A stretch of 64,000 bases of DNA from Anodontia alba (GCA_964016985.1 OZ024821.1:13070620-13134619); one strand, 5' to 3'. Shown: positions 10,700 through 22,820, counted from the stretch's first letter. Notes: generated by a model not told the origin, from the sequence alone. Numbers and translations are program-made.

Positions 10700-11630
10700 T
10701 CAAACAAAGCACGACTCCAAACAGTTCACCTTATTAACCTCCCCATAACTACCTAAACCCATAGACAACAAGACCAGCTCGAAATTTGTAGTTAAAGAGT
10801 GAAAAACAACAAAAATAGTAAGCTCATATTGTTTTAGATTTGCTAGTTTGTGTATTGATTTCCCTTAACATTTCACAGCTAGACTTTAGAATCAGTCCGC
10901 CTTTACTTAATGACTATACCTTGATTGTTTGTAAGCCCATTAACTATACAGACAGTTATGGTTCAAGTATACTTAGGTTACTGATTTTCAGGATTAGGTT
11001 ATTTAATGGATTATATTTAGCATACCCATACCTCTATGATGGTTGTTGGGCTCAGAAATAAGGAGATGTCTCCTTTTTAAGCCCCGCTTAATATGTTTGG
11101 AATATTTACAGATTAAGTGGCAGACACATTCTAAAGGCCTATCCATTTCTGTTCACTTCTTTCTCTTAGCTGTTAGAATTCTTTTTAAATGTTCGACTAC
11201 TTGTATTTGAAGTTGTAACTACCTATATTCCATAATGAGCACAAAGTACTCGGGTTCCTCGATAGATACCAGATGCAAGATTTTATGTACATTATCAACC
11301 TGGACATATTGAGATTAGTCCTGACACCCGAATAACCTATCACAATCCTTAAAATGCCGCCATCTGCTGAATAGTCCTGCAAAGTTTTCAAATTTATTTT
11401 TTTTCATACAGGCAAACCCTCATCAGACTGCCCTGATCTGGGTCCACACTGTTTACAAAATATTCTTAAAAGCACAAGCAGATGACAAAGCAGACGACCG
11501 TTGTTGTGATTGGCTAAGACATAAATGCAGTACATAGATAAAGTAATTCACAGTATGTATGTTTGCTATATTCATGTTATCATGACATTTCAAAGACTAT
11601 TCAGCAAGATAGGTCATTGCTGTGCTCGCA
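10700..11630. other. Unassigned AT-rich sequence
   Basis: No gene is supported. The short frame at 10840-11061 has no recognisable similarity. At 11425-11458, 'cctgatctgggtccacactgtttac' resembles one arm of the 'caaacagtgtagaccc' palindrome family. Confidence 0.5.
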
Positions 11631-11640
11631 TTTAGGCTAA

Positions 11641-11740
11641 GCCTAATTTCATATTAATAAAAAAAATAATAATATGATTATGATGATATAATACTACTAC
11701 TACTAATAATAATAATAACAATAATAATAGTAAAAATAAT
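11641..11740. repeat. AAT-rich simple repeat with a conserved leader also at 420
   Basis: The leader 'gcctaatttcatattaata' precedes an AAT/AAC/ACT-rich tract here and also at 420-455. The shared non-simple leader suggests two copies of one retroposed 3' end rather than independent microsatellites. Confidence 0.55.
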
Positions 11741-11949
11741 GTTAGCAGAATAAAAAGCCCGGCAAAATGTTCGTAAAGTCATTTAATCCATCCCAGCGGG
11801 AAATCCAATTTTTGTAAACACAACATTTCGCTGTAGCATTTTTTAAGGTTACAGCGTTGCATTATAAAAGCTCGAAGTATTCTGTCTGAAAGTGATATAT
11901 TTACATGATCAAGTCAAACTCAGAACAATCATTTGTTCGTCCATTTTCC

Positions 11950-12100
11950 GTAACGTAGATTGTATCCTAATGTCATAAGTTTCCGCGACCAGTCCCTTTC
12001 TCCCAAACCGGGATTGAACCTGTGACATCTAGCACCGGAAGCCAGTGCACAAACTACTGCGATATAGTACCCCTCCAGGGCATGTTGTAATGCCATCTCC
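11950..12100 (-). repeat. tRNA-derived SINE fragment, minus strand
   Basis: Read on the minus strand, the segment has an A-box-like word (TATCGCAGTAGTTTG) and a B box (GGTTCAATCCC) about 45 bases apart, as in a tRNA-like SINE head. No clear target-site duplication was found. Confidence 0.5.
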
Positions 12101-12324
12101 AACTAAAGAGCTCTGCTGATCAGAATATTTTACTGATTGCTGACTTACTAAGCAATGACCTATAAAATTACAAGATTCGCAACTAAACGAAATCCCGCAA
12201 TATCTCGTGCATCCCTGTGTTAAGAGTCCTACGGTCGCAAGAGCCACGCGAGACTTTCGTTACCAAAACAACACAGGTACGCTATCGCCGGTATCGCTTA
12301 AAAGAGCGAACAACCGTGACCGTA

Positions 12325-12420
12325 ATTCTTGATTGTTTTCTCTCAAAGCATAAATAAACATTACCTTTTTTTTCTTGATTGTTTTCTCTCACAGCATAAA
12401 TAAACATTATCTTTTTTTTT
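12325..12420. repeat. 47-bp tandem duplication
   Basis: The unit starting 'ttcttgattgttttctctca' and containing 'agcataaataaacatta' is present twice head to tail, each copy ending in a T run. Confidence 0.85.
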
Positions 12421-12777
12421 CACAAGGCGTCATTCATACTATTTAATTCATAAAAAGGAGAAATGAATTTGTAAAAGTCGGCGATTTTCAAGAGGCGAAA
12501 GACATCGAAGATGCACAGGTGCCGGTAAAAATCTGTCAGGTGTTTTCATTTCGATTATTTTCTGTCCCGATCAGCATCAGAATCTCAATGATACTTGATT
12601 TTTTTTTTAATTTATTCATTCGGGGTTTTACGTTTCTTTCAAGATTATTTCACTTATATCGAGGCGACCGTTAATCAGATGCGGGCCTGACGATGTTGAA
12701 ACTCGGGCTATTTGAAATCTAATAATGGGTAGGGTGAATGAAATAAACATTTTCACCTGTTCTATGATGATTTAAGA

Positions 12778-13290
12778 CCTGAAATGCTGGCCAACACAGG
12801 ATAAGATATAATTTAACTAATAATAATAATATCTGACATAAAAATCAGAAAACTGAAAAGTTTTATGTTACAAAATGGGCACTGCCCCGTCAACTATTCC
12901 ATAACAAACAATGGGAGGGCATTTGGAATAAACATATAAAATCATAAATATTACATATTTTAGGATGATACAGGGCTTGAAATGCGGGCCAACACAGGTT
13001 CAGGTATAACTGTAACTAACAGTAATAATATCTGACAGAAAATTTAGAAAACTGAAATGTTTTTTGCGTTACAAAATGGGTAATGCCTTGGCAACAACCA
13101 GTGGTTCCAGTGCATATAACGGGTGGGGGTATATGAAATACAACACACGTTTAATGCATGGTTTGGCCGATTTAGCACTTTAAAATGCTGGCCAACACAG
13201 GATCAGATATAATTTTAACTAAAAATTATAGTATCAGACAGAAAACGCAGAAAACTGAAATGTTTTTCGTGTTACAAAAGGGCAATGAAT
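12778..13290. repeat. ~200-bp unit, three tandem copies
   Basis: Each unit starts 'gaaatgctggccaacacagg' (about 12780, 12979 and 13182) and includes 'gacagaaaa...cagaaaactgaaatg' and 'gttacaaaatggg'. The copies are clearly diverged. Confidence 0.8.
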
Positions 13291-13654
13291 TGGAAAACTC
13301 GCATCAGTCTTTCATCACTCAATGTGTACAGCACTGTTCAACGTCTTCTTTCTCAGTTGGTTCGGCAGATGTGCAAAAATAACTGGGTAGTTAGTAAACT
13401 TGAGACATTCAAGGACCTATTTCGTTCCCTTAAATTCGCTACATAAAGTAAGAAGTTATATAAAACTTACATGAAATCTGCTAAAAATTCATGCTCCAGT
13501 CTTCATGATGAAACCCGTTTTTGTTGGTAAAACGATGTTGTTTTGACTAATTCATGACATAAACGGACACAGTTGATTAAATAAAATCTATTGAAGGCAA
13601 CAGTTTTTAACATTAACGATCATACGACAGTATTTCATCAACAAATATTTCTTG

Positions 13655-13760
13655 GCGAAGAAAAAAACAAGATGGCGGCACGTGACGCTATCGGTTCTCG
13701 AACGTCTCTCGCGGTTTCTCGGGTAATCACGAGATGTGTTGGTTCTTTCTATTACGCGGA
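13655..13760 (+). promoter_or_regulatory. CpG-rich promoter-like patch with YY1 and E-box motifs
   Basis: AAGATGGCGGC (a perfect YY1 core) is followed at once by CACGTGAC (an E-box) in a short CpG-rich island inside AT-rich DNA (CG at several sites through 13740). This pairing is typical of animal housekeeping promoters, with the ATG inside the YY1 site often used for initiation. A GTAATC donor-like site follows at about 13722. It lies 9 kb upstream of the first firm DSN1 exon on the same strand and could be that gene's promoter, but nothing links them directly. Confidence 0.35.
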
Positions 13761-14004
13761 GAACAAGTTGCAAATCCTTGTATTATTTACATCCTTGCAC
13801 TAAGTGAAAATAGCCTGGAAACCCATAACTCCGTTCACCTAAGGTTCAGCAATGCTGCCGTCAATTTTTTGTTGCAAGAATGATTTTCTGTACATATATT
13901 TTATACATTTGACTAAATACCTATGAGAATCTTAAGATTAAAAGAAATAAAACTCACATCTTTACATTCTACAATCTTAAGAAAATGAAAGGGGTTGTTT
14001 GGGG

Positions 14005-14706
14005 CATGTTCTCATAACTCCGTTCACTCAAATTTCTTTGATTATCACAGGCAATTGGATTCATTCTATGCATATTATATATAATGAGCATTTAATTTAG
14101 ACTATAACTTCTAAATTGTTGATACTATTTATATTCATTCACATGCATGTCACTGGTTAGTGATTTTTTTTTGGGGGATACCCCCGAAATATTTAGCATT
14201 TTGTGACAAATTTTGATTTTTATGCATAAAATTGTAAGCGAAAACTGATTTTCTTCTAAATCAGCTGCAATGTTAGTTATTTCTTATTAATTTTACTATG
14301 GCATAAATTTAGCCGGCCTCGGTGGCTCAGTTGGATGCGCCGTCCGACTGGAGACCAGGAGGTCGCGGGTTCAACCCCCGCCGAGGTCGGCAACATTCTT
14401 TCGTGGAGATTGATCATGAAATATTTTCTACGGTCATTCTCTCCCTTCCGCTGATTCAAGAAGGGCAGTTGTCAGTTTCTGGCGAAAGAATGTGCACAAT
14501 GCTGGTTAACCGCTTAGAGGACTAACCCTGTCCAGTAAACGTGTGCTTAGGTAAATTGACCACGCTCGACATGACCCCATTGGGTTGACTGGGCCATAAA
14601 ACCTCAACACAAACAAACAATGGCATAAATTTAAGAAAGATTTGTTTTCATTTTATTCTAAGAAGAAAGTGAACAGAGTTATGGGGGTGAACGGAGTTAT
14701 GAGAAA
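14005..14706. mobile_element. Foldback MITE interrupted by a SINE
   Basis: TTCTCATAACTCCGTTCAC at 14010-14030 recurs inverted at 14683-14703 (gtgaacggagttatgag). A third copy in the left orientation lies near 13828, and a fourth, inverted, at 14668. Without the 308-bp SINE the element would be about 390 bp. Confidence 0.65.
14312..14619 (+). mobile_element. tRNA-derived SINE, full length, with 14-bp TSD
   Basis: The 5' head is tRNA-like: A box in GTGGCTCAGTTGG and B box GGTTCAACCCC, 45 bases apart. A body of about 200 bp follows and the tail is ACAAACAAACA. It is flanked by a perfect 14-bp duplication, ATGGCATAAATTTA (14298-14311 and 14620-14633), which proves retroposition. The head is not a functional tRNA gene. 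A near-identical copy is at 59952-60258. Confidence 0.92.
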
Positions 14707-14849
14707 AGGCCATGGACCCTTTTAAAGATAGGCTGCCCACCTATATACATCATCATAAAATAACAACAAAAATCACAAATAAAATGCGTGTCTTATAAAT
14801 TTAACTGATAACTGAAATGTCAAGACATACCAAGGGGTTATTGGTAGAT

Positions 14850-15256
14850 AAAAAAGCATTTTATAAGTATGGAAAAACTTTACCTACTAACTCGCAAAAA
14901 TCCAAGACAAAACATTTCCCTTTTCTTTTTGAATACATAAAATACGAATATTTTGTTTTACAATGTTTGATCTAGGACAGCCGGAAAATAAAATACCCAA
15001 ATTCATTAAAATAAAGGCATACTTTGGGTTCAAATAGGCTGCTCAAACAGCTCTAAACAATGTACATTGACCATACATAAATAATGTACTTAGCTGGCCC
15101 CCTTGCACATGCAGATAGAATATGAACCAGTATCCAGTCCATTATATGCATGAGCGGACAAGATTTTAGTATTTATGAAAAAGAAAAGGAAACTTTTTGC
15201 CCCAAATTTGCACAAGTTAGAAAGTTAGTTTTTCCATACTTATAAAATGCATTTTT
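14850..15256. mobile_element. ~400-bp MITE with inverted termini
   Basis: GCATTTTATAAGTATGGAAA near 14857 is matched inverted at about 15230-15254 (tttccatacttataaaatgc). The arms extend, with mismatches, through 'ctaac' words on both sides. No transposase frame. Confidence 0.7.
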
Positions 15257-16095
15257 AGCTCGCCTGTACAAAAGTACCGGAAGAGCTATTGCACTACACC
15301 CGGTGTTGGTGTCGGCGTTGGCGTTAACAAAAATGTTAAAGTTTTGCGTCTAAGTTTTTAAGATCTCTTAATTTCTAAGTGCTTGCGTGGAGTTACTTTA
15401 TATTTGGCATGGTTATAGATATTGATCCAAAGTTTTATTTGGCACCATTCCAACCCCTGCTTATGATCTAGAGGTCAAGGTCACAGACAGAAATTTTATG
15501 TTAAAATTTTGCATCAAAGTTTTTTAAGATCTCTTAATTTCTAAATCCTTGCATGGATTTACTGTGTATTTGGTATGATAATAGATATTGGTCAAAAATT
15601 TTATTTTACACAACTCCTTCCCCTGCTTATGACCTAAAGGTCAAGGTTACAGACTTAGAAATTTATGTTTAAGTTTTGTGTCTAAGTTTTTAAGATCTCT
15701 TAATTTCTAAATCCTTGCATGGATTTACTTTCTATTTGGCATTATTATAGATATTGCTCCAAAATTTTATTCAGCACTATGCCTGCCCTATAACCTACAG
15801 GTCAAGGTCACAGACTTAGCATTTTAATGTTAAAGTTTAACATCAAAGTTCATAAGATCTTTTATTTACTCATCTACTTTTCAAATTATATTTGGTATAC
15901 AGATAGCGGCTATGGAAGATGTTCATCCAAAATTATATCCAGTACTATGTCTTTCTTTCTCCCTCCACGTCCCTTCTCCGACCCCCCACACACACTAACT
16001 AACTATGGTCAGGATTTTAAGGTCATAGTCTTAATTTTATTTGATTGATAAGCATGAGTTCAGGCAAGCTATCCTGTCTGGCGACAGGTCTTGTT
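15256..16095 (+). repeat. 'AGCTCGCCTGTAC' element with ~160-bp internal units
   Basis: It starts TTTTTAGCTCGCCTGTAC and ends GGCGACAGGTCTTGTT. It holds three to four diverged units containing 'ttaagatctcttaatttcta' and 'gacctaaaggtcaaggt'. The same termini bound the elements at 25121-33622 and 37625-39449, which marks it as a dispersed family. Confidence 0.75.
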
Positions 16096-16679
16096 AATTA
16101 TTAATAACCACTTGATATGCCTTGACACTTAAGTTATTAATTAAATTTGTGAGACACCCATTTCTTATGTGATTTTTGTTGATATTTTATGATGACGTGT
16201 ACAGATGGCAAATTTCGCCATCATGTTTAGGCAGACAACAGATTATCCTTAATTATATTGTTTTCATACAGGCTACTGACTACGTGATCATGGTCGGGTA
16301 TGAAAGCCATGGCCTATCTGAGCCAAAAAAGCCAAACCTGATATAGTGTTTTCTTGTATTTGTTCAAACAAGTTCTAGATCCTTATTTCTGTTAATCCTA
16401 TATTACCATATACCAGTATGTAAAATGCTGTATTCACAATTAAAATTTGTATAATTACTTGCTAATGACTTTATACATGTATTCAATATTTCATTCAACA
16501 GGGGTATGAAAAACAGGGCCACCAAAGGGATATGTTTGGCCAGTTGTGAAATAATGGCAATATTTAATGATCTGAACATTTGACAGAGGTTGCAAAAAGA
16601 TATTTAAAATTACTTTGAATTATTATAACATGCAGAAACTATTTATGTTTCCCATTGTATATTTTTTTTTTATCCAAAT

Positions 16680-16950
16680 AATGAGGATCGGCAGAATCTA
16701 AAAATAGAAATTAACTAAACTGAAATGGTTGAAAGGGCCTAAAGGCTCTGATAAGCTAAAACTACAGTCATTTATGACTCCACATCTATAACTAATTTGA
16801 TAGCTTTTCCCATTAATGCTGGCCATCATAAGTTAGATGAACATGTGAAATTGTTAAGTTTAGGCCCTTTCAATGCTCTTGTTTTCTGATCGGTTATTTT
16901 GATTTAGTTTATGTCTATTCTAGTTTTAGATTCTGTGGTTCCTCATTATT
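16680..16950. mobile_element. ~270-bp MITE with ~45-bp inverted termini
   Basis: AATGAGGATCGGCAGAATC at 16680 is paired with the inverted 'gattctgtggttcctcatt' at about 16930-16948. Inside, 'gaaagggcctaaa' (16730) pairs with 'tttaggccctttc' (about 16858). Confidence 0.7.
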
Positions 16951-19490
16951 ATGCCCCCAACTTCAAAGAAGTTGGAGGGGCATATTGCTTCTGGGTTGTT
17001 CGTCCGTCCGTCCTTCCGTCCGTCCGTCCGTCCGTTCGTCACGCTTTTTGATGCATAGCATAACTTTAAAACCGTGAATGCTACTGTTTTGCAATTTCAT
17101 ATATGGATTCCTCATGAAAAAATAGCTGACACGTATTTTTTTTCTTGACAGGATTATGCCCATTTTCTGAGTTATGGCCCTTTGAAAAAATATGGATGCA
17201 ATCTTGTCAGCAAAATATCTCAAAAACTATTAAAGCTAGAGCCTTGAAACTTGATGAATAGACTGGTAGTGATGAGTAGACAACCTGATTAACTTTTGAA
17301 GCAATTTTGAAAAATACTTCTTGAGTTATGGCCCTTTGTAATTTTGGGCAATTTTACCTTGTCAGCAAAATATCTCAAAAACTGTTAGAGCTAGAGCCTT
17401 GAAACTTAGTAAATGGATTTGTAGTGATGAGTAGATGACCTGATTAACTTTTGAAGAAATTCTGAAAAATACTTCATGAGTTATGGCCCTTTGTAATTTT
17501 GGGCATTTTTATTTTGTCAGAAAAATATCTCAAAAACCGTTGGAGCTAGAGCCTTGAAACTTAATGAATAGACTGGTAGTGATGAGTAGACAACCTGATT
17601 AACTTTTGAAGAAATTTTGAAAAATGCCTTTTGAGTTATGGCCCTTTGTAATTTTGGGCATTTTTACCTTATCAGCAAAATATCTCAAAAACTGTTAGAG
17701 CTTGAGCCTTGAAACTTAGTAAATGGATTTGTAGTGATGTGTAGATGACCTGATTAACTTTTGAAGAAATTCTGAAAAAACACTTCATGAGTTATGGCCC
17801 TTTGTAATTTAGGGCATTTTTAACTTGTCAGCAAAATATCTCAAAAACTATTGAAGCTAGAGCCTTGAAACTTGATGAATAGACTGGTAGTGATGAGTAG
17901 ACAACCTTATTAACTTTTGAAGAAATTTTGAAATATACTTCTTGAGTTATGCCCCTTTGTGATTTTAGGCATTTTTACCTTGTCAGCAAAATATCTCAAA
18001 AACTGTTAGAGCTAGAGCCTTGAAACTTAGTAAATGGATTTGTAGTGATGAGTAGATGACCTGATTAATTTTTGATGAAATTCTGAAAAATGCTTCATGA
18101 GTTATGGCCCTTTGTAATTTTGGGCAATTTTATCTTGTCAGCAAAATATCTCAAAAACTGTTGGAACTAGAGCCTTGACACTTGATGAATAGACTGGTAG
18201 TGATGAGTAGACAACCTGATTAACTTTTGAAGAAATTTTGAAATATACTTCTTGAGTTATGCCCCTTTGTTATTTTGGGCATTTTTATCTTGTCAGCAAA
18301 ATATCTCAAAAACTATTAGAGCTAGAGACTTGAAACTTGGTGAATTGATTGGTAATGATGAGTAGATGACCTGATTAATTTTTTTGTAAATTCTGAAAAA
18401 TATTTCAGTAATGGCCCTTTGTAAATTTGGGCATGTTTCCCTTGTGAACAAAATATCTCAAAAACTATTGAAGCTGGAGCCTTGAAACTTGATGAATAGA
18501 TTGGTAGCGATGAGTAGATGACCTGATTATGCCCCCAGTTTCGAATGAAATTGATGGGGCATATTATTTTGTCTTCATTTGTCCATCCGACTGTTTGTCC
18601 GTTCATCAAGCTTTTTTTGTGCATGCCATATCTTAAGAACCCTGCACGCTAGGGTTTTGAAATTTTATATTTGGGTTCCCAATGAAAAAATAGCCGACCC
18701 ATATTTTGTTTCTTGTCTAGCATGTTTATTTAAAGTTATGCCCCTTTGAAAAAAATCAGAATTAAATCTTGTGAGCAAGATATCTTGAAAAGTATTTAAG
18801 CTGGGTTCTTGAAATTCGATACAGTGAGTGGGAATGATGTGTACATTACCCGATTATATTTTGAGAGAATTCCATGAAAATATTGATAAAGTTACGGCCC
18901 TTTGCAGTTCTGCTCATTTTGACCTTGTCAGCAAGATTTCTCGAAAAGCACTTAAGCTAGGGTCTTGAAATATTATATGCTGATTGGGGATGATGTGGAG
19001 ATTACCTGGTTTGTTTTTTAGGGAATTCCATGAAAAATTGATGTAGTTATGGCCCTTTGTAGTTCTAGGCATTTTGACTTTTTCAGCAAGATATCTCAAA
19101 AAGTATTTAAGCTAGAGCCATGATATTTGGTATACTGATTGGGATTGAGGAGGAGATCACCTGAATAAATTTTGAACCAATTAAATGAAATGTTGGAGTA
19201 ATGGCCCTTCGCAATTTTGGGCCATTTAATGTCGTTGCTTTATTGTGTATAGCATAAGTTTAGAACCATGTATGCTAATGTTTTGAAATTTCATGTTTTG
19301 ATTCCTCATGAAAAAATAGATGATCCGTATTTTTTTCTTATCCCAATCATCTCCTATTTTAGAGTTATTTCCCTTTGATAAAATAACATTGAAATCATAT
19401 ATTTGTACTGTTGTTACCGTCATGGCTAAGCAGTGTTGGAGTCAAACAGTGTTAGAGTCAGGCAGTTGGGGGCATAGTGTTTTACAAACA
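16951..19490 (+). repeat. 'ATGCCCCCAACTTC' element with alternating ~155-bp units
   Basis: The 5' end is a short hairpin (cttcaaagaagttggagggg) followed by a TCCGTCC microsatellite. Then come eight units of about 155 bp starting 'gtcagcaaaatatctcaaaa' (17203-18450). Units alternate between an A form (gactggtagtgatgagtagacaac... cttcttgag) and a B form (ggatttgtagtgatgagtagatgac... cttcatgag), so the true period is a dimer near 310 bp. A second, more diverged element of the same family follows from 18531. ORFs crossing the TCCG runs are not genes. Confidence 0.8.
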
Positions 19491-19925
19491 CCAGCTCTAG
19501 TTGAGTTGAAAAAGAAGAATTATTGGAAACATCAACCGTTTCTGCATGTTATAATGATTCAGAGTGATCTTAAATATGTTTTTGCAACCTCTGTCAAATG
19601 TTTTTTCACAAACTGGCCAAAACATATCCTTTTTGTGGTCCTGGCTTTCATACCCTTGCTGAATAGAACATTGGTTATAAAGTCATGAATAAGAAAGTAA
19701 TTATACAGATTTTAATGGTAAATACAACATTTTATATATATGGTAATATACGATTAAAAGAAATAAGTATCTTGAACTCGTTTGAACAAATACAAGAAAA
19801 CACTTTATCAGACTCTGCTTTTTCGGCTTAGCTCAGCACGGTCGTGGCTTTTATACCCAACCCGTGATCACAATATTTATGCCAGGTGACCAATAACTGT
19901 GGTTGGCACAAACATTTCGGGTTCC

Positions 19926-20250
19926 AGTGTGGGCTGGCTGGCTGGCCTAGTGGTTAGCACATTCGACTTCCAGGCGGGATAAGGTGGGTTTGAATTCCAT
20001 TTGGATTGAGACAATTTTCAGACCATTAGTACGCCTAGCTCATACTCGATGTGCCCTGGGTTGAGTATAAAGTGGACAGGGTGGTGCTTGGTGACAGACA
20101 GTGGCACCAAGTGTGCATGGGTGATCCATGAAAGCAAGGCTGTACAAATACATATACATAATAGTCGGGACTGCCTCTGTGTGCCTTGGGTGCCTGGTAG
20201 CATTAAAAATCCACACAATAACAATTTCCGGTTCCACTGATTCAAGCTAA
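19926..20250 (+). mobile_element. tRNA-derived SINE, second family
   Basis: A-box-like TGGCCTAGTGGTTAG and B-box-like GGGTTTGAATTCC lie about 40 bases apart, followed by about 250 bp of body. It differs from the SINE at 14312 beyond the tRNA-like head. No clear duplication of target was found. Confidence 0.6.
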
Positions 20251-21557
20251 ATTTTACCTGGATAATAAATTCCTTTTGGTCAATATTCACTCTGAAATTT
20301 TATCTTGTGATTCTGATTCTGACAGTTTTAAGAAGCAATTTGGCTGCTTTTCGTATGATAAATACATCTGTTTCAGTGATATTTTTTCTGATATCAGTAG
20401 GCACATGCAAAACCGTAATATTGCTTAATGGTGACCAATTTAACATTTAGTTTTAACGAGTAAATAGTTAAAATATGTGTTAATATTTGTGGTTCTAACA
20501 TTTAAATAATCAACCGTTGAGAATCTCTTCTGAAAAGAAACATTTGACAAATGAAATCTGCTTTATTTTTTCTGGAAAAACACCGGCCATTTCACTGTCC
20601 GATAAACGTAAACAACAACTTTCTGGCAACCACTACCAGAACGAGGCTAGAACATTCTCTCTGTTCATGACTGAGAGATCCCGAATGATTTTATTATGTG
20701 ATGTAGTGTTCAAATTGGTCTATATCAGAAACTTCTGAAAAAGTAGTGACACGCGGTGTAGGTAACTGTGCACAAGGATTATATTGTTGTTCTTTTGCTT
20801 GAAATAAAATTTTAGGTGGGAAAAATATGTTCAAGTGCTAAATGTATAATTGCTCATGCAAACTAAATAATTTACAACATATAAATCTGTTGTTACTTGC
20901 AACATAAATGAAAAGCCTGTTCTCTTGAAATAGACAACAGGTAAGCCACAAACAATCACGCTATCTCATTGGTGTTTCATATATTACAATTTCATTGCTC
21001 CCTATGTAGCAGAATTTCATTCTGATTTTCACCTGATTCTGTATGTACAGTACTTTTGCCATTCGTCTTTATCCAATGACATCTTGGAAGAGACTGTGAA
21101 CGAATGTGCTAATTTCCATTCCACATTTGAGTTTGTTTCCATTATACATGTTATATGAAACTGGTTACTTCTCGTCATTTCAACAAGCTGAGATGCCATT
21201 GTTGTTGGAGCCGCTGGCTGGCAGATCACATGACTATACAGGTCAGGACGAGATGTGTGACATCACCCATACGTATCTGTACCAGTAGAATTATGCCTGA
21301 TTGACCCCTATATGTAACAGTTATAGAACTGTAGGGTGAGAGAACCATTCTACAACCATAATAGTTTGAATCTGGCTACCCTACCAAAATTTCTATGTTG
21401 TGGTTCTTGCCCATATGCTGAAAATTATGTTGTTACAAGTGTCCTGCATTTAGCTGAAACTGTAGATTCTAATCTTCATCAAATTACTTCAAATTAGAAT
21501 TAATCCATTTGCAAGGCTCTCATCTTTATGAAAATAAACATTATGAGTCCCAAAAGT
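20251..21557. other. No supported feature
   Basis: AT-rich DNA with short unlinked open frames. I looked for splice-bounded exons compatible with DSN1 and found none I could support. Confidence 0.5.
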
Positions 21558-21559
21558 AC

Positions 21560-21891
21560 AGTTGACTCTCGTTATCTCGACCTCGCTTATCTCGAATAAC
21601 CGCTTATCTCGAACTGAAAATCTGGTCCCTGCCTAAACATGTAAATCTAACAACAGGTAACAAATATTGTGGAAAAGAGGAGAAATTGCTCCTAAAAGGA
21701 GCAATTTCTCCTCTTTTCCACAATATTTTCAATATATCTTTAGCTTCAAAAGTCCAATTACATATATATTTGTTAAATGTTGTTGTTCGAATTATTTTTT
21801 CATCAGTTATGTAAATCTGATATGTCTAGGTACGGATATCTCGAAGTATTTCATAGGGTCCCTTGGAATTCAAGATAACGAGAGTCGACTG
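21560..21891. mobile_element. pogo-like MITE, 332 bp, TA target duplication
   Basis: Terminal inverted repeats begin CAGTTGACTCTCGTTATCTC on the left and are mirrored by 'gataacgagagtcgactg' on the right, flanked by TA on both sides. The centre is a long palindrome, GGAAAAGAGGAGAAATTGCTC and its complement (21671-21723). No transposase. Related copies are at 60523-60861 (inverted) and 60398-60462 (one end only). Confidence 0.88.
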
Positions 21892-22186
21892 TAATTACTT
21901 TTGAAGCCTTATTCAAAAACGTATGAGTGGTAGGGCAAACAGCCCGATTTGCCTGTTTTCACCATTTTCCAATTATGTAGAGATATAATTCGTACCGTTA
22001 TAAGATTATCAAAACAGTTTTCCATTACCTTTTCCCTCTTTTGTTTTCTAATGCTAAAATATTGCATCCAATTGTATTAATATCAGAATATCATAAAAGA
22101 AGCTGTGTTTTTTTTTTTTTTTTTTTTTTTTTTTTAGTGCATATCTAGTTTTGTAAACAGTGGCAGTGTAACAGGTGGTGTTGCAG

Positions 22187-22354
22187 TCAGATGCATATTA
22201 CGCCTCATTGGAATGAAAGGAAGAGATGCAAGTCACAAAATTTCACAAGATCACTGTTAAAAAGCCCAGAATCTTCGTTTTTTCTTGAGAGTTGTAGGAG
22301 GTTTTGCTACCTTTTAGTTTTGCATGTTTTTGTGCTGGAGATTTTGCCACCCAG
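22187..22354 (+). other. Possible upstream coding exon of DSN1
   Basis: It is bounded by an acceptor (gtgttgcag) and a strong donor (gtatgt at 22355). Read from ATG 22191 it is open throughout and ends in phase 2, exactly what the next exon needs: its frame stays open 5' of ATG 22727 and begins with one spare base. Joining would add 60 residues (313 in all). Against it, the encoded LLVLHVFVLEIL stretch is hydrophobic and unlike DSN1 N-termini known to me, and the phase fit has a one-in-three chance. Confidence 0.22.
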
Positions 22355-22541
22355 GTATGTTTCACATTATTCCTAGCTAGCCAGGAATGGTGTGAAATAT
22401 GCCATGTGGAGCAATTTTTATTTCTCAATTAGTGTAGACTCCTTTTCCTTGAATGTTTATACATCCATTTTCCTTAATCCTTAATGTGCCAATCACAACA
22501 TTACTGCATTTTGAATTTTTTAATTTTTTTTCTATTTTTCA

Positions 22542-22625
22542 GAGAAAATAAGACTTGACATTTCATGTAAATTGTCTGCCTAGCAGACAATTTATATGAC
22601 GTGTCAAGCCTTATTTTCTCTGAAA
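22542..22625. repeat. Perfect-arm palindrome, 'gacatttcatg' family
   Basis: 'agaaaataagacttgacatt' is mirrored by the inverted copy ending 'cttattttctctg', around 'gtctgcctagcagac'. It lies just before the first DSN1 exon. Other members: 23325-23405, 24173-24240, 43735-43810, 48718-48812, 61965-62040 and 62041-62100. Confidence 0.85.
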
Positions 22626-22710
22626 AATAATTTTGAAAAACTTAGAGTGTTGTCTGCTACAATTTTGCTTGGCACCTTAAGGGCTTCATGTGGCTAAAAT
22701 TTAATTTCAG

Positions 22711-22820
22711 CAACTACCAGGTGATAATGTCAGTAGAAAGTGGGTCAAGGAAGAAAAGGAGGAGGTCAAGTTTGGCGGCCAGTAAGAATAAGCTGGATCT
22801 TACACCTTCCATTGGAAAAG
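22711..22820 (+). CDS. DSN1: DSN1 exon A (residues 1-31), start codon at 22727
   Basis: Acceptor ttaatttcag, donor GGAAAAG|gtacaa, ends in phase 1. It encodes MSVESGSRKKRRRSSLAASK then NKLDLTPSIGK. The frame is open upstream of ATG 22727 to the acceptor, so translation may begin in an earlier exon. RRRSS resembles the Aurora B sites that, in human DSN1, relieve auto-inhibition of CENP-C binding. Confidence 0.8.

Larger units (their letters stand above)
16240..19890. mobile_element. 3.6-kb foldback structure with ~380-bp imperfect inverted arms
   Basis: The left arm (about 16240-16640) and right arm (about 19520-19890) are reverse complements over several hundred bases. For example, 'gtttgaacaaatacaagaaa' at 19780 is inverted near 16360, and the 'tttgcaacctctgtcaaatg' block at 19580 is inverted near 16585. 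The interior is filled by the MITE at 16680 and the unit array at 16951-19490. No transposase is visible. Confidence 0.65.

Noticed and set aside
14322..14395. tRNA gene
   Set aside because: A and B boxes are present, but the sequence is a SINE head with a body, A-rich tail and target duplication; no cloverleaf end or genuine acceptor stem was confirmed.
20018..20290. 90-codon minus-strand frame
   Set aside because: Lies within a SINE body; both strands are open by chance.
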